From: Pseudophaeobacter profundi
Lineage (GTDB): Bacteria; Pseudomonadota; Alphaproteobacteria; Rhodobacterales; Rhodobacteraceae
Reading direction: 5' to 3'
DNA: 64,000 bases
Assembly: GCF_029697505.1 (NCBI RefSeq)
Contig: NZ_JARJEF010000004.1
Span: forward strand, 292,565-356,564
The position numbers were made by a program, and so were the translations under genes. Every line of letters starts with the position of its first letter. The first letter of the stretch is position 1. Shown here piece after piece: positions 19,106-28,676 of the stretch. Below the pieces are notes generated by a model that saw nothing but the letters and a program-made list of their open reading frames with translations, was not told the origin of the DNA and did no database searches.

Positions 19106-19186
19106 TCAGGAGAGCACCAGAGACATCAGTGCAATACCTGATGCTGCGGTGAAAAGAAAAACTAGAAATCCATGTCTGAAACTCAT
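19106..19186 (-). CDS. Putative 26-residue membrane micropeptide
   Basis: An unreported-looking small frame of 26 codons. It begins MSFRHGF, continues with a single strongly hydrophobic stretch rich in L, F, V, A and ends in LVLS. A near-ideal ribosome-binding site, GGAGG, lies eight bases before the ATG. It starts 117 bases after the stop of the minus-strand SLC13 permease and could be translated from the same mRNA or from its own promoter (TTGATG and TATATC occur upstream on the minus strand, spacing 19). Existence rests on the ribosome-binding site and hydrophobic profile only. Confidence 0.5.
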   Translation of the reverse strand: MSFRHGFLVFLFTAASGIALMSLVLS

Positions 19187-19303
19187 CAAAATGTCCTCCA
19201 TCGTCCTGCTTACCCTTATGATATAGGGTGGAACGTGAAGGTTTCATCAAGGGGCCCGCACCTTGGCGACATTCCGCCCGCATAGCCCGCCGCTCAACGT
19301 GGC

Positions 19304-21100
19304 CTATAGCGGCCAGAGAAAGGGAATAATTACCGAAGCCAGGAGCCCGACACTTAGGTTCAGCGGGATGCCGACGCGCAGGAAATCGGTGAACTTATAC
19401 CCGCCCGGACCATAGACCAGCATATTTGTCTGATAGCCAATCGGCGTGGCAAAAGACGCCGACGCTGCCACCATCACGGCCACCACCAGTGGGCGCGGAT
19501 CAACACCAATCGCCTGGGCCAGCCCCACCGCAATCGGCGTGACCACCACCGCCACCGCATTATTTGACACCAATTCGGTCAAGACCGAGGTCAGAAGATA
19601 AATAGCCCAGACCAGTACAAAGGGCGGCAAGCCAGTCAGCGCCGGGGCAATTGCTTCGGCAATCAGGCGAACCGCACCAGAGCTTTCCAGGGCGGCACCA
19701 ATCGCCAGCATGGAAAAGATCAGCGCCAAAAGCTGGCCGTCAACAAAGGAAAAGGCCTCATCCGCATCAATACAGCGGGTGATCAACACCATGGCCACCA
19801 CCACCACCGACAGCAGCAGAATGGGCGCAACCCCAAATGCCGCCAGAATCACGATGGACAAGAGACCAGCAATCGCCAGCGGCGCATGGCCACGCCGATA
19901 GGCCCGCTGGGTCGGCTGCGAGACATCCGCCATGTCCATATCCACCGCCAGTCGCTGAATATCCCCTGGCGTGCCTTCAAGCAGCAGGGTGTCGCCCACC
20001 CGCACCACCAGATCATCCAGCTGCACGCCGATGTTCTGGTTCCGACGATGCACCGCCAGCACATAGACGCCATAGCGCCGACGCAGGCGCATCGCCCCCA
20101 ATGACCGCCCAACCAGGCGGCAACCCGGCGTGACCAGCACCTCGACGGTTTTGGTTTCCACCGCAGAAACCTGATCTACCCGCTTCAGCTCTTTGTTCGC
20201 CTGCAGGCTTAGCAGTTCGGTCATTTCGGTCCGCAAGACCACGCGATCCCCAACCTGCAATTCAACCCCTTTGAGATTGCGCCGCAGCGAGATATCGCCG
20301 CGCACCAGATCGATCAATCGCACACCCGGGCGCTTGAACAGCTGCACCCCGGTGACTTCACGGCCAATCAGGTTGCTTTCCGGCGGGATCACCGCCTCAG
20401 TGAAAAACTTCATCTTTGATCGATCGCTCAGCAGCATCGCCATGCTGTCACGATCCGGCAGCAGCCGGGGCGAGATATAACGCAGATAGATCATGCCCCA
20501 GATGACCAGCACGATCCCCAGTGGGGTGACCTCAAATATCGAGAACGGTGCCAGCCCCTGCGCCCGTGCAACCCCGTCCACAAGCAGGTTGGTCGAGGTA
20601 CCAATCAAGGTCAGCGTGCCACCCAGGATCGCCGCATAGCTCAGCGGGATCAACATCTTGGAGGCGGAAATTCCCAGGGTGCGCGAGATCTGCACAAATA
20701 CCGGGATCATCACCACGACAACCGGCGTATTTGACACCACGGCAGAGGCTGCGACCACAAAAACCATCAGCATGGCAATGGCGCGTTTCGGGTTCACCTC
20801 TGCCTGTTTGCGTGCCCTTGCGGTAAAGGCATCCAGCGCCCCGGTACGCACCAATGCCCCCATGATGATAAACATCGCCGCAATGGTCCAGGGGGCCGGG
20901 TTTGACAGCACGGAAACGGCACTGTCATAGGGAAGAACGCCGGTGATCAGCATCAACGAGACGCCGGCCATGGCGACCACCTCGGTTGGGTAGATTTCGC
21001 GCACAAATGCCACAAACATCAGCCCCACGATGATCAGGGCAAGCATCGCACTGCCGTTCTGAGACAGGCTGACGGTCTGGGAAAATTTGATCAGATCCAT
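19304..21100 (-). CDS. SLC13/CitT-type permease with two TrkA-C domains
   Basis: A 598-residue inner-membrane permease of the same architecture as the one at 15469 but only distantly similar. SNTPVVVVMIPVF and LIGTSTNLLVDGVA lie in the first membrane half, VSNNAVAVVVTPIAVGLA in the second, and two TrkA-C (RCK_C) domains occupy about residues 205-380. Members of this group (YfbS/SdcS-like) transport divalent anions. ATG 21100 (MDLIKFSQ) is preferred over a TTG six codons upstream. No enzyme gene is attached; substrate unknown. Confidence 0.88.
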   Translation of the reverse strand: MDLIKFSQTVSLSQNGSAMLALIIVGLMFVAFVREIYPTEVVAMAGVSLMLITGVLPYDSAVSVLSNPAPWTIAAMFIIMGALVRTGALDAFTARARKQAEVNPKRAIAMLMVFVVAASAVVSNTPVVVVMIPVFVQISRTLGISASKMLIPLSYAAILGGTLTLIGTSTNLLVDGVARAQGLAPFSIFEVTPLGIVLVIWGMIYLRYISPRLLPDRDSMAMLLSDRSKMKFFTEAVIPPESNLIGREVTGVQLFKRPGVRLIDLVRGDISLRRNLKGVELQVGDRVVLRTEMTELLSLQANKELKRVDQVSAVETKTVEVLVTPGCRLVGRSLGAMRLRRRYGVYVLAVHRRNQNIGVQLDDLVVRVGDTLLLEGTPGDIQRLAVDMDMADVSQPTQRAYRRGHAPLAIAGLLSIVILAAFGVAPILLLSVVVVAMVLITRCIDADEAFSFVDGQLLALIFSMLAIGAALESSGAVRLIAEAIAPALTGLPPFVLVWAIYLLTSVLTELVSNNAVAVVVTPIAVGLAQAIGVDPRPLVVAVMVAASASFATPIGYQTNMLVYGPGGYKFTDFLRVGIPLNLSVGLLASVIIPFLWPL

Positions 21101-21314
21101 AGGTGTCGACAGTCCCAAATTTCTTTGGCGGGGTCTTGGCTTGCAGTATTTCCTTCAGCCGTGAACGCCTGCCAGCGCCAAGTTTCCCTCATCCTAAAAG
21201 ATGGGGCAAGGGCTGCGACGGGCAGCAGCCCTTGTGCGGCGGAAAAAAGGGACGCGATATAGCAGGGCACGGGCTGAAAAAGAATTTCTTTCGCCCAGCA
21301 CCCTACCGGCACGA

Positions 21315-22133
21315 TCAGGCCTCTGGCCCGGCGGGCTGCAACAGGCCGCCATTGCGCACCATGTGGATTTCTTTTGTGGCACCGGTGCGATCATCGGTCA
21401 CCACCAAGGCCCCAGACAGGGTGGCTTCGCCCTCGGCCGGGGTAAAGCGGCTCTTGGGCATGCCGGTCAGAAAACGGCGCATGGGTTCAGTTTTTTCCAT
21501 GCCGATCACGGAATTATAATCGCCGCACATGCCCGCATCGGTCAGATAGCCCGTGCCATCGGACAGGATCTGCGCATCCCCCGTCGGCACATGGGTATGG
21601 GTGCCCACCACCAAGGAGGCGCGACCATTGCAGAAATGCCCCATGGCCATTTTTTCAGAGGTGGCTTCGCAGTGCATATCAACGATAACGGCCTGCGCCA
21701 GCCCGCCGCGCGGATGCGATTTCAGCACCGCCTCGACGGCGCCAAAAGGGTCATCAAAGGCGCGTTTCATGAAGACCTGGCCCAGCGCCTGTGTCACCAG
21801 AACCTTGCGGCCACCAGTGGCGTCAAACAGCCGATAGCCGCGCCCCGGCGCACCCTTGGCAAAGTTCAGAGGCCGGATTATACGCGGCTCTTTCTCGATG
21901 AACTGCAGCATGTCCTTTTGGTCAAAGGCATGATCGCCCAGCGTCAGGCAATCGGCCCCTGCATCAAGCAACAGCTTTGCGTGATCGCCGCTCAGCCCCA
22001 TGCCGTTAGACGCATTTTCGCCATTGACCACGACAAAGTCGAGCCGCCAGTCCTGACGCAGCCGCGGCAGGTTTTCGGTGATAGCACGGCGCCCGGCGCG
22101 GCCCATCACATCGCCTAGAAACAAAATTCGCAT
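21315..22133 (-). CDS. TIGR00282/YmdB-like metallophosphoesterase
   Basis: A 272-residue dimetal phosphoesterase. The metal ligands lie in ILFLGDVMGRAG, VVNGENASNG, GDHAFDQKD, DMHCEATSEK and GTHTHVPTGD, in family order, and LTDAGMCGDYNSVIGM is the C-terminal signature. Bacillus YmdB, the best-known member, is a 2',3'-cyclic nucleotide phosphodiesterase; the Rhodobacteraceae proteins are uncharacterised. ATG 22133 follows AGGACAG. It is 120 bases downstream of the cyclo-ligase gene on the same strand and probably the last gene of the mgtE-cyclo-ligase set. Confidence 0.93.
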   Translation of the reverse strand: MRILFLGDVMGRAGRRAITENLPRLRQDWRLDFVVVNGENASNGMGLSGDHAKLLLDAGADCLTLGDHAFDQKDMLQFIEKEPRIIRPLNFAKGAPGRGYRLFDATGGRKVLVTQALGQVFMKRAFDDPFGAVEAVLKSHPRGGLAQAVIVDMHCEATSEKMAMGHFCNGRASLVVGTHTHVPTGDAQILSDGTGYLTDAGMCGDYNSVIGMEKTEPMRRFLTGMPKSRFTPAEGEATLSGALVVTDDRTGATKEIHMVRNGGLLQPAGPEA

Positions 22134-22253
22134 TTTTCTGTCCTAGGGCCTGCGCCCCGGCAGGACAAGGCCCCGGCACCGATCAGATGAATTTTTTCGC
22201 AACAGAGCCACAGTTGGCTGCTGCGGTTCCAATTTTGCGGACGGACGCTGCAT

Positions 22254-22829
22254 TTAGCCGATGAACTGCAAGACCCGGCTTTGCGTTACCACCATATCCA
22301 GCGGTTGATCCGTTGCCTCCAGCGGCAGATCGGTGGCCTCCTGGGCATCAAAGGCAAAACCGATGGCCAGGGTCGGTCGCTTGGCGCGCAACTGCTCCAG
22401 CGTGCGATCATAAAACCCCCCGCCATATCCCAGCCGCCCGCCACGGGCATCAAAGGCCACCAGCGGCACAATCAGTATTTCCGGTTCGAAATAGTCATCC
22501 ACCACCGGAACCGAGGCACCAAACGGCCCCTCACGCAGCGGCGCATCTGGCTGCCAGCGGCTGAATTTCAGCGGCTGTGCCTTGCCCTGAATGACCGGCA
22601 CGCCAACCAGCCCGTGGGCGGCAGCCTCTGCCATGGCAGGCAAAGGGTCGATTTCGGTGCGGATCGGCAGGAACCCCGACAGTGGCACACCGCGATAGCC
22701 TGCAAGAACTTCGGACAGACGGCCGGCGGCGCCGGGGATGCAAAGATCAAAGGCCTCTTTTCGGCGGGCAAAGGCCGCTTTGCGCGCCGCTGCCTTGATC
22801 TCTGCCAGGTTTTCGCCTGCCTTGCTCAT
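22254..22829 (-). CDS. 5-formyltetrahydrofolate cyclo-ligase
   Basis: A 191-residue enzyme that uses ATP to convert 5-formyl-THF to 5,10-methenyl-THF, returning a storage folate to the one-carbon pool. ARKAAFARRKEA near the N-terminus and GGRLGYGGGFYDRTLEQL near the C-terminus are the phosphate- and folate-site motifs. ATG 22829 (MSKAGENLAEI) follows GGAGAG. The start lies ten bases after the mgtE stop, so the two are co-transcribed. In many bacteria 6S RNA precedes this gene; the spacing here leaves no room for it. Confidence 0.93.
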   Translation of the reverse strand: MSKAGENLAEIKAAARKAAFARRKEAFDLCIPGAAGRLSEVLAGYRGVPLSGFLPIRTEIDPLPAMAEAAAHGLVGVPVIQGKAQPLKFSRWQPDAPLREGPFGASVPVVDDYFEPEILIVPLVAFDARGGRLGYGGGFYDRTLEQLRAKRPTLAIGFAFDAQEATDLPLEATDQPLDMVVTQSRVLQFIG

Positions 22830-22839
22830 CTGCTCTCTC

Positions 22840-24231
22840 CTACAGAAGGACCCAGGCGGCCAGACCCAAAAAGGCAAAGAAGCCAACCACATCGGTCACG
22901 GTGGTCACAAAGGCCCCAGAGGCCAGCGCCGGGTCAATTCCCAACTTGTCCAGTAGAATGGGAACCACCGTTCCCGCCAGTCCAGCCACGACCAGATTGA
23001 TCACCATTGCGGCAGCCAGTACCGCGCCCAACCCCGCAGAGCCAAACCAAAGCGCTCCCACCAGCCCCATGACAACCGCAAAGATCACGCCATTGACCAG
23101 CCCGACCAAGGCTTCGCGTCGGATCACCCGCCAGACGTTGGATCCGGTCAGATCGCGCGTGGCCATCGCCCGCACCGCCACGGTCAGCGACTGCGTCCCC
23201 GCATTGCCCCCCATGGAGGCGACAATCGGCATCAGCACCGCAAGGGCGACAAAACTGGCAATTGTCACCTCGAACTGCGCAATCACCGCCGAGGCCAGGA
23301 TCGCTGTCACCAGATTGACTGCCAGCCAGGGAAAACGGCGTTTGGTGGTTTCGATCACCCGATCCGAGAGCGAGCTTTCGTCGCTCACCCCGGCGAGACG
23401 CAGAATATCTTCTTCGTGTCCTTCATCCAGCACCGCCATGGCGTCATCAATGGTGATGACCCCCGCCAAGCGCCCTTCGCTGTCGACCACCGGGGCGGAA
23501 ATCAGGTGGTATTGATTAAAGGCATAGGCGACATCTTCTTCGTCCTGATCCGCCGGGATCACCTGAAAGCTCTCTTCGACCAGATCGCTGAGCGGCGTCG
23601 TACGGTGCGCGCCCATGATCCGGCCCAGCGTCACATTGCCAATCGGATGCAGGCGCGGATCAACCAGCACCACATGGTAAAACTGCTCCGGCAAGTTGTC
23701 AGACTCGCGCATATAATCAATGGCTTGCCCGACGTTCCAATGCTCTGGCGCCAGCACCACCTCACGCTGCATCAACCGCCCGGCGGAATTTTCCGGAAAG
23801 CTGAGAGATTGTTCAACCGCCGCCCGGTCAGACTCTTCCAGCGCATCCAGGATGACTCCCTGCTGCGGCTCTTCCAGATCCTCCAGCAGGTCGACCACAT
23901 CATCGGTTTCCAGCTCGCGCACCGCGTCGGCCAGAACCGCCGGGTTCAGGATGGAAATCACCTCTTCGCGGATGCTCTCGTCCAGTTCCGACAGGATTTC
24001 ACCGTCGAACTCGCGCCCATAGAGCCGGATCAGGCGGGCGCGATCATGGGTGTTGATCTGTTCCAGAAGGTCGGCAATATCCGCCGCATGCAGATGCTCC
24101 AGCAGATCCGCCAAGCCCTGTTTGTCATTGCGATCCACCGCAAAGAGGATCTGGGCGACCAGCTTGCGATCCAGCAGATAACCGTCATCGCCACTTTGTT
24201 CGGTGCGCTGGATATCGTCGCTGGTGCTCAT
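22840..24231 (-). CDS. mgtE: Magnesium transporter MgtE
   Basis: A 463-residue Mg2+ channel. The N-terminal helical domain (about 20-140, HLHAADIADLLEQ) and two CBS domains (about 145-265, GVITIDDAMAVLDEGHEEDI at their end) form the magnesium sensor; five helices (about 300-460) form the pore, with VASMGGNAGTQSLTVAVRA in the filter region and GFFAFLGLAAWVLL at the C-terminus. ATG 24231 follows AAAGGGC. It heads a minus-strand set with the cyclo-ligase gene. Confidence 0.96.
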   Translation of the reverse strand: MSTSDDIQRTEQSGDDGYLLDRKLVAQILFAVDRNDKQGLADLLEHLHAADIADLLEQINTHDRARLIRLYGREFDGEILSELDESIREEVISILNPAVLADAVRELETDDVVDLLEDLEEPQQGVILDALEESDRAAVEQSLSFPENSAGRLMQREVVLAPEHWNVGQAIDYMRESDNLPEQFYHVVLVDPRLHPIGNVTLGRIMGAHRTTPLSDLVEESFQVIPADQDEEDVAYAFNQYHLISAPVVDSEGRLAGVITIDDAMAVLDEGHEEDILRLAGVSDESSLSDRVIETTKRRFPWLAVNLVTAILASAVIAQFEVTIASFVALAVLMPIVASMGGNAGTQSLTVAVRAMATRDLTGSNVWRVIRREALVGLVNGVIFAVVMGLVGALWFGSAGLGAVLAAAMVINLVVAGLAGTVVPILLDKLGIDPALASGAFVTTVTDVVGFFAFLGLAAWVLL

Positions 24232-24369
24232 ATGCTGCCCTTTGCCAAGATTGGTTGCAAAATAGTAGAAGCAGTTACCAGAAAACAATGACAATAAGAC
24301 AATTTACCGGAACCTTTGGCGCGCCTATCCTCAGCGCCGCGATTTGGCAAGAAAAAGGACGGCCCCAAA

Positions 24370-25656
24370 ATGGTGAGCGAATTTATCCTACGCGGACACG
24401 TGCTGTCCTTTACCGGTTCGCCCTTTACGGTGCCCCACCCAGAAGAGGCGACGCAGATCTGTGCCGCGCTGGCCATTTCACAGGGCAAGATGGTCGGCAC
24501 CGGAACATTTGAACAGATGCAGGCGCTGCTGCCAGAGGCCGGAGTGATCGACCACGGTGACAAGCTGATTGTCGCGGGCTTTGTTGACGCCCATGTGCAT
24601 TACCCACAGACCGCCATGATCGCCAGCTGGGGCAAACGGCTGATCGACTGGCTCAACACCTATACCTTTCCCGAAGAAATGCGCTTTGGCGATGCCGCCT
24701 ATGCGCAGGAAATCTCTGAGCGTTACCTTGATCTTTCTGCCGCCAATGGCACCACCACTGTCTGCAGTTTTGCCACCATCCACCCAGAGAGCGTAAATGC
24801 ATTTTTCACCGCCGCCCAGGCGCGTGGTCAGCGGGTGGTTGCCGGCAAGACCTGCATGGATCGCAATGCGCCTGACGGGCTGCGCGACACGCCCCAGTCA
24901 GCATATGATGACAGCAAGGCCTTGATCGAACGCTGGCACGGGGTGGACCGGATCGAATATGCTATCACGCCGCGCTTTTCCCCCACCTCGACGCCCGATC
25001 AACTGGCCGCCCTTGGCGCGCTTTGGGCCGAACATCCCACCTGCCTGATGCAGACCCACCTAAGCGAACAGCTGGACGAAATCGAATGGGTCAAGACGCT
25101 GTTCCCACAGGCGCGCGACTATCTTGATACCTATGAAGCCTTTGGCCTGCTGGGTGCGCGCGGCCTCTACGGGCATGCCATCCACCTGGAAGAGCGTGAG
25201 CGCCACCGGCTGCGCGAGCTGGATGCAGGCCTGGTGCATTGCCCCACCTCAAATACATTCATTGGCTCTGGTCTGTTTGACATGCAGGGGCTGATGGCTG
25301 ATGGCCACCGGATTGGTCTGGCCACCGACACCGGCGGCGGATCCAGCTTTTCGATGCTGCGCACCATGGCGGCCGCCTATGAAGTCGGCCAGCTGCGCGG
25401 CCATCCACTGCATGCTGCCCAACTGATCTGGCTGGCCACCCAGGGCTCTGCCAGGGCGATGCGGATGCAGGACAAGATCGGCAATATCGCCGCCGGCATG
25501 GAGGCAGACCTGGTGGTGCTGGATCTGGCCTCGACCCCGGCCATTGCCCAGCGCAGCGCCTGCGCCGCCGACCTGTGGGAGGCACTGTTTCCCACCATCA
25601 TGATGGGCGATGACCGTGCCATCGCAGAGGTCTGGATCAACGGGCAACGCCAGTAA
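24370..25656 (+). CDS. guaD: Guanine deaminase
   Basis: A 428-residue amidohydrolase converting guanine to xanthine in purine catabolism. The metal site is visible as VDAHVHYPQ, QTHLSEQLDE, GHAIHLEERE and ATDTGGGSSFSML; MIASWGKRLIDWLNTYTFPE is characteristic of guanine deaminases. ATG 24370 follows AAAAAGGAC. It diverges from mgtE and converges with a second deaminase that ends 95 bases away. No xanthine dehydrogenase or hypoxanthine genes are present in the window. Confidence 0.94.
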   Translation: MVSEFILRGHVLSFTGSPFTVPHPEEATQICAALAISQGKMVGTGTFEQMQALLPEAGVIDHGDKLIVAGFVDAHVHYPQTAMIASWGKRLIDWLNTYTFPEEMRFGDAAYAQEISERYLDLSAANGTTTVCSFATIHPESVNAFFTAAQARGQRVVAGKTCMDRNAPDGLRDTPQSAYDDSKALIERWHGVDRIEYAITPRFSPTSTPDQLAALGALWAEHPTCLMQTHLSEQLDEIEWVKTLFPQARDYLDTYEAFGLLGARGLYGHAIHLEERERHRLRELDAGLVHCPTSNTFIGSGLFDMQGLMADGHRIGLATDTGGGSSFSMLRTMAAAYEVGQLRGHPLHAAQLIWLATQGSARAMRMQDKIGNIAAGMEADLVVLDLASTPAIAQRSACAADLWEALFPTIMMGDDRAIAEVWINGQRQ

Positions 25657-25750
25657 CACGCCCCAGGTAGTGCCGCGCCTATCCTTCCCCGGCTTGGGCA
25701 AGGGGGGGCTTGGGCCGCGCCCCCTGCCCCACCACCGCCCGGACAGAGCC

Positions 25751-27118
25751 TTAGCCGCCCTGCATCAGGCGCTGTGCCAGGCCGTGGTGGCGTTGCAGCA
25801 GCTGCGGCAGATCCAGGCTGGTGACAGCCCCGTCCCGGATCACCTGCCGTCCTTCGACAAACAGATGTTTGACCTGGCTTGCCCCCGCCAGCAGCAGCGC
25901 TGCCGGATCCCAACTGCCGCTTGCCTCAACACCCGTGGTATCCCAGATGGCAATATCCGCGCGTTTCGCCACCGCCAGACGGCCACAATCCGGTCTCCCA
26001 AGCACATCGGCCCCGCCACGCGTGGCGATCTGCAGCGCTTCATAGGCGCTCATCGCGTCGGCACCCTGTGACACTCGCTGCAGCAACAGGGTCTGGCGGG
26101 CCTCACCCATCAGATTGGCCATATCGTTGCTGGCAGAGCCATCCACCCCCAATCCGACAGGCACCCCGGCGTCCCGCATCTGCCGCACTGGCGCGATGCC
26201 CGATCCAAGACGGCAATTGGAACAGGGGCAATGCGCCACGCCGGTGCGACTGCGGGCGAACAGGTCAATCTCAACCGGGTTCAGCTTGACGCAATGGGCA
26301 TGCCAGACATCCGGGCCGGTCCAGCCGAGATCTTCGGCATATTGCCCCGGACGACAGCCAAACTGAGCCTCGCTATAGGCAATATCCTCGTCGTTTTCCG
26401 CCAGATGGGTGTGCAGCATCACCCGCTTGTCGCGGGCCAACAAGGCGGTGTCACGCATCAGATCGCGGCTGACCGAAAAGGGCGAACATGGCGCCAGCCC
26501 CACCCGGCACATCGCCCCCTCGGCGGGATCATGAAAGCCATCCACCACCCGGATCATATCCTCCAGAATGGCGGCCTCGTCTTCGACCAGATGATCCGGC
26601 GGTAGCCCACCGCTGCTTTCACCAATGCTCATCGCACCGCGGGTGGGGTGAAAGCGCAGACCAACCTCGGCGGCGGCATGGATGGTATCTTCCAGCCGCG
26701 CCCCATTGGGATAAAGATAAAGATGATCCGAGCTGAGCGTGCAGCCAGACAGCGCCAGCTCGACCAGCCCCAGCTGGGCGGAAACAAACATCTCCTCCGG
26801 GCCAAAGCGGCTCCAGATCGGATAGAGCCGCTGCAGCCAGCCAAAAAGCAGCGCATCCTGCGCCCCCGGCACCGCACGGGTGAGGTTCTGGTACAGATGG
26901 TGGTGGGTGTTGACCAACCCCGGCGTCACCACGCAGCCCACGCCCGAGACCACCTGACAGTGCGGTGACAACCCGGATGTGTCCGCCCCCCGCCGCAGGC
27001 CATGGCCCAGGGCCGCAATCTGGCCATCACGGATCAGCACATCGGCGTTTTGCAACACCCTGTCGTCATCGTCCATTGTCAGAACGGTATCGGCATTTTC
27101 AATGAGAATTTCACCCAT
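25751..27118 (-). CDS. 8-oxoguanine deaminase-type amidohydrolase
   Basis: A 455-residue amidohydrolase of the AtzB/TrzN/8-oxoguanine deaminase group. VNTHHHLYQNLTRA and GWLQRLYPIW mark the first metal site and substrate loop; HTHLAEN, AHCVKL and GVDGSASNDMANL provide the remaining ligands. This combination fits 8-oxoguanine (or isocytosine) deaminases, which produce urate from oxidised guanine; the exact substrate is inferred. ATG 27118 (MGEILIENAD) is favoured because GGAG lies nine bases upstream; ATG 27133 is possible. It faces guanine deaminase tail-to-tail. Confidence 0.85.
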   Translation of the reverse strand: MGEILIENADTVLTMDDDDRVLQNADVLIRDGQIAALGHGLRRGADTSGLSPHCQVVSGVGCVVTPGLVNTHHHLYQNLTRAVPGAQDALLFGWLQRLYPIWSRFGPEEMFVSAQLGLVELALSGCTLSSDHLYLYPNGARLEDTIHAAAEVGLRFHPTRGAMSIGESSGGLPPDHLVEDEAAILEDMIRVVDGFHDPAEGAMCRVGLAPCSPFSVSRDLMRDTALLARDKRVMLHTHLAENDEDIAYSEAQFGCRPGQYAEDLGWTGPDVWHAHCVKLNPVEIDLFARSRTGVAHCPCSNCRLGSGIAPVRQMRDAGVPVGLGVDGSASNDMANLMGEARQTLLLQRVSQGADAMSAYEALQIATRGGADVLGRPDCGRLAVAKRADIAIWDTTGVEASGSWDPAALLLAGASQVKHLFVEGRQVIRDGAVTSLDLPQLLQRHHGLAQRLMQGG

Positions 27119-27256
27119 CACAGCACACTCCATTTAGGCCCGACTCGGTTCATGGAGGTGCAATGGGTCGACAGAGAACGGGCAAAGGACTCGACCTGTT
27201 TTAGGCTTTTACTCCAGATGGCCGCCCCCGATCAAGACCCCAGGCCCAGCTACCGA

Positions 27257-28060
27257 CTATGCTGGCATAGGCTGCGCCTGCAACAGCTGCAGCGCCTGCG
27301 CATGCAGTGCCGGGGTTGCGGCAGCCAGAACCTGCCCGCCGTCATGGGCTGGCCCGCCCTGCCAATTGGTGACAATACCGCCGGCCGCCTTGATCACAGC
27401 AATGGGGGCGTGAATGTCATAGGGATTCAGACCTGCCTCGATCACCAGATCAATCTGCCCCGCCGCCAAAAGCGCATAGGCATAGCAATCCATGCCATAG
27501 CGCGTCAGCTTTGCCGCCTGTGACACCCGGCCAAAGGCCGCGCCTTCCTCTGTTGTGCCCACTTCGGGGAAGGTGGTGAACAGGATAGCCTGTTCTAGCT
27601 GTTGCTGATCACGGCATTTCAGCGGCTTGATGCCCTGCGGTCCGGACATCTCGGCCAGGTCGGGCCCACCGGAAAAGCGCTCTGCGGTGTAGGGCTGATC
27701 AATGACACCCAGAATAGGCCCCGTCGCATCAGAAAGGGCAATCAGCACCCCCCAGGTTGGGGTACCGCTGATGAAACCACGCGTGCCATCAATCGGATCC
27801 AGCACCCAGGTGCGCCCCGACCGCCCCGCCACCGGGGGGAACTCTTCTCCCAGGATGCCATCTTCTGGACGCAGCTTGGCCAGAACCGCCCGCATTGCCT
27901 CTTCGGCGGCACGGTCCGCAATGGTGACGGGGTCAAAGCCCTCACTCAGCTTGTTCTCTGCGCCCAGGTTGCTCTGGCGGAAATAGGGCAGGATCACCGC
28001 GCGGGCTGCCTCGGCCAGGTGATGGGCCACCTGCATGTCATTCAAAGCTGTCTGTGTCAT
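27257..28060 (-). CDS. hisN: Inositol-phosphatase-family histidinol-phosphatase
   Basis: A 267-residue Mg-dependent phosphatase of the inositol monophosphatase superfamily. DGILGEEFPP, WVLDPIDGTRGFISG and NPYDIHAPIAVIKAAGG are the three metal/phosphate motifs; GTRGFISGTPTWGVLIAL is typical of the HisN-type histidinol-phosphatases of alphaproteobacteria and actinobacteria. It would complete histidine synthesis by dephosphorylating histidinol phosphate. ATG 28060 follows CAGGTGA. It appears monocistronic. Confidence 0.85.
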   Translation of the reverse strand: MTQTALNDMQVAHHLAEAARAVILPYFRQSNLGAENKLSEGFDPVTIADRAAEEAMRAVLAKLRPEDGILGEEFPPVAGRSGRTWVLDPIDGTRGFISGTPTWGVLIALSDATGPILGVIDQPYTAERFSGGPDLAEMSGPQGIKPLKCRDQQQLEQAILFTTFPEVGTTEEGAAFGRVSQAAKLTRYGMDCYAYALLAAGQIDLVIEAGLNPYDIHAPIAVIKAAGGIVTNWQGGPAHDGGQVLAAATPALHAQALQLLQAQPMPA

Positions 28061-28307
28061 TTTTTCACCTGAACCATTTGGACCGCGCGTTAGACCGCGC
28101 GGCCCCTTGAAATCCGCATGGAAAAACCGGTGCCACTCTCGCAGCTCCGGTTCAAGGGAAATCATCGTTTCGCCGTCAGCGCCGCCTTGGATCTAAAGCG
28201 CAGCTTGCGCCTTCTGTCGCCGCCAGTGACACGGGGTGCCGCCCACCGCGGGACAGAACACGCAAAGGCACAGGCCGGGCCAGCAGGCATCGGCCTGGCC
28301 GGTGGGA

Positions 28308-28676
28308 TCAGGCAGCGTCGCTTAGTACGCGGGCCAGTTCAAACAGACGGCGGCGCTGATTTTCCGGGATCGCATAGTAAGAGCGCACCAGATCGAGCGC
28401 TTCTTTATCGCCCATCAGATCATCCGGCACAGAGGAGCTTACCCCTGTCTTGCCCTCTTCTTCCAGTCCTTCGAAGAAGAAGCTGACCGGAACCCCCATC
28501 GCATCCGAAATATCCCAGAGCCGCGAGGCGCTGACGCGGTTTGCACCGGTTTCATATTTCTGGATTTGCTGGAACTTGATGCCGACCTGTTCGGCCAGTT
28601 GCTGTTGTGTCTTGCCGATCAGCCATCTACGGTGGCGGATCCGCTTGCCTACATGTACGTCTACAGGATGAGCCAT
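28308..28676 (-). CDS. Small XRE-family transcriptional regulator
   Basis: A 122-residue regulator with an N-terminal XRE helix-turn-helix (about 10-65; KTQQQLAEQVGIKFQQIQKY carries the recognition helix, GANRVSASRLWDISDAMG follows) and a C-terminal helical tail (LVRSYYAIPENQRRRLFEL). Proteins with this exact layout are common in Rhizobiales and Rhodobacterales, where some act in stationary-phase or redox control. Targets are unknown. Minus strand, followed by 247 bases of gene-free DNA before the hisN start. Confidence 0.9.
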   Translation of the reverse strand: MAHPVDVHVGKRIRHRRWLIGKTQQQLAEQVGIKFQQIQKYETGANRVSASRLWDISDAMGVPVSFFFEGLEEEGKTGVSSSVPDDLMGDKEALDLVRSYYAIPENQRRRLFELARVLSDAA

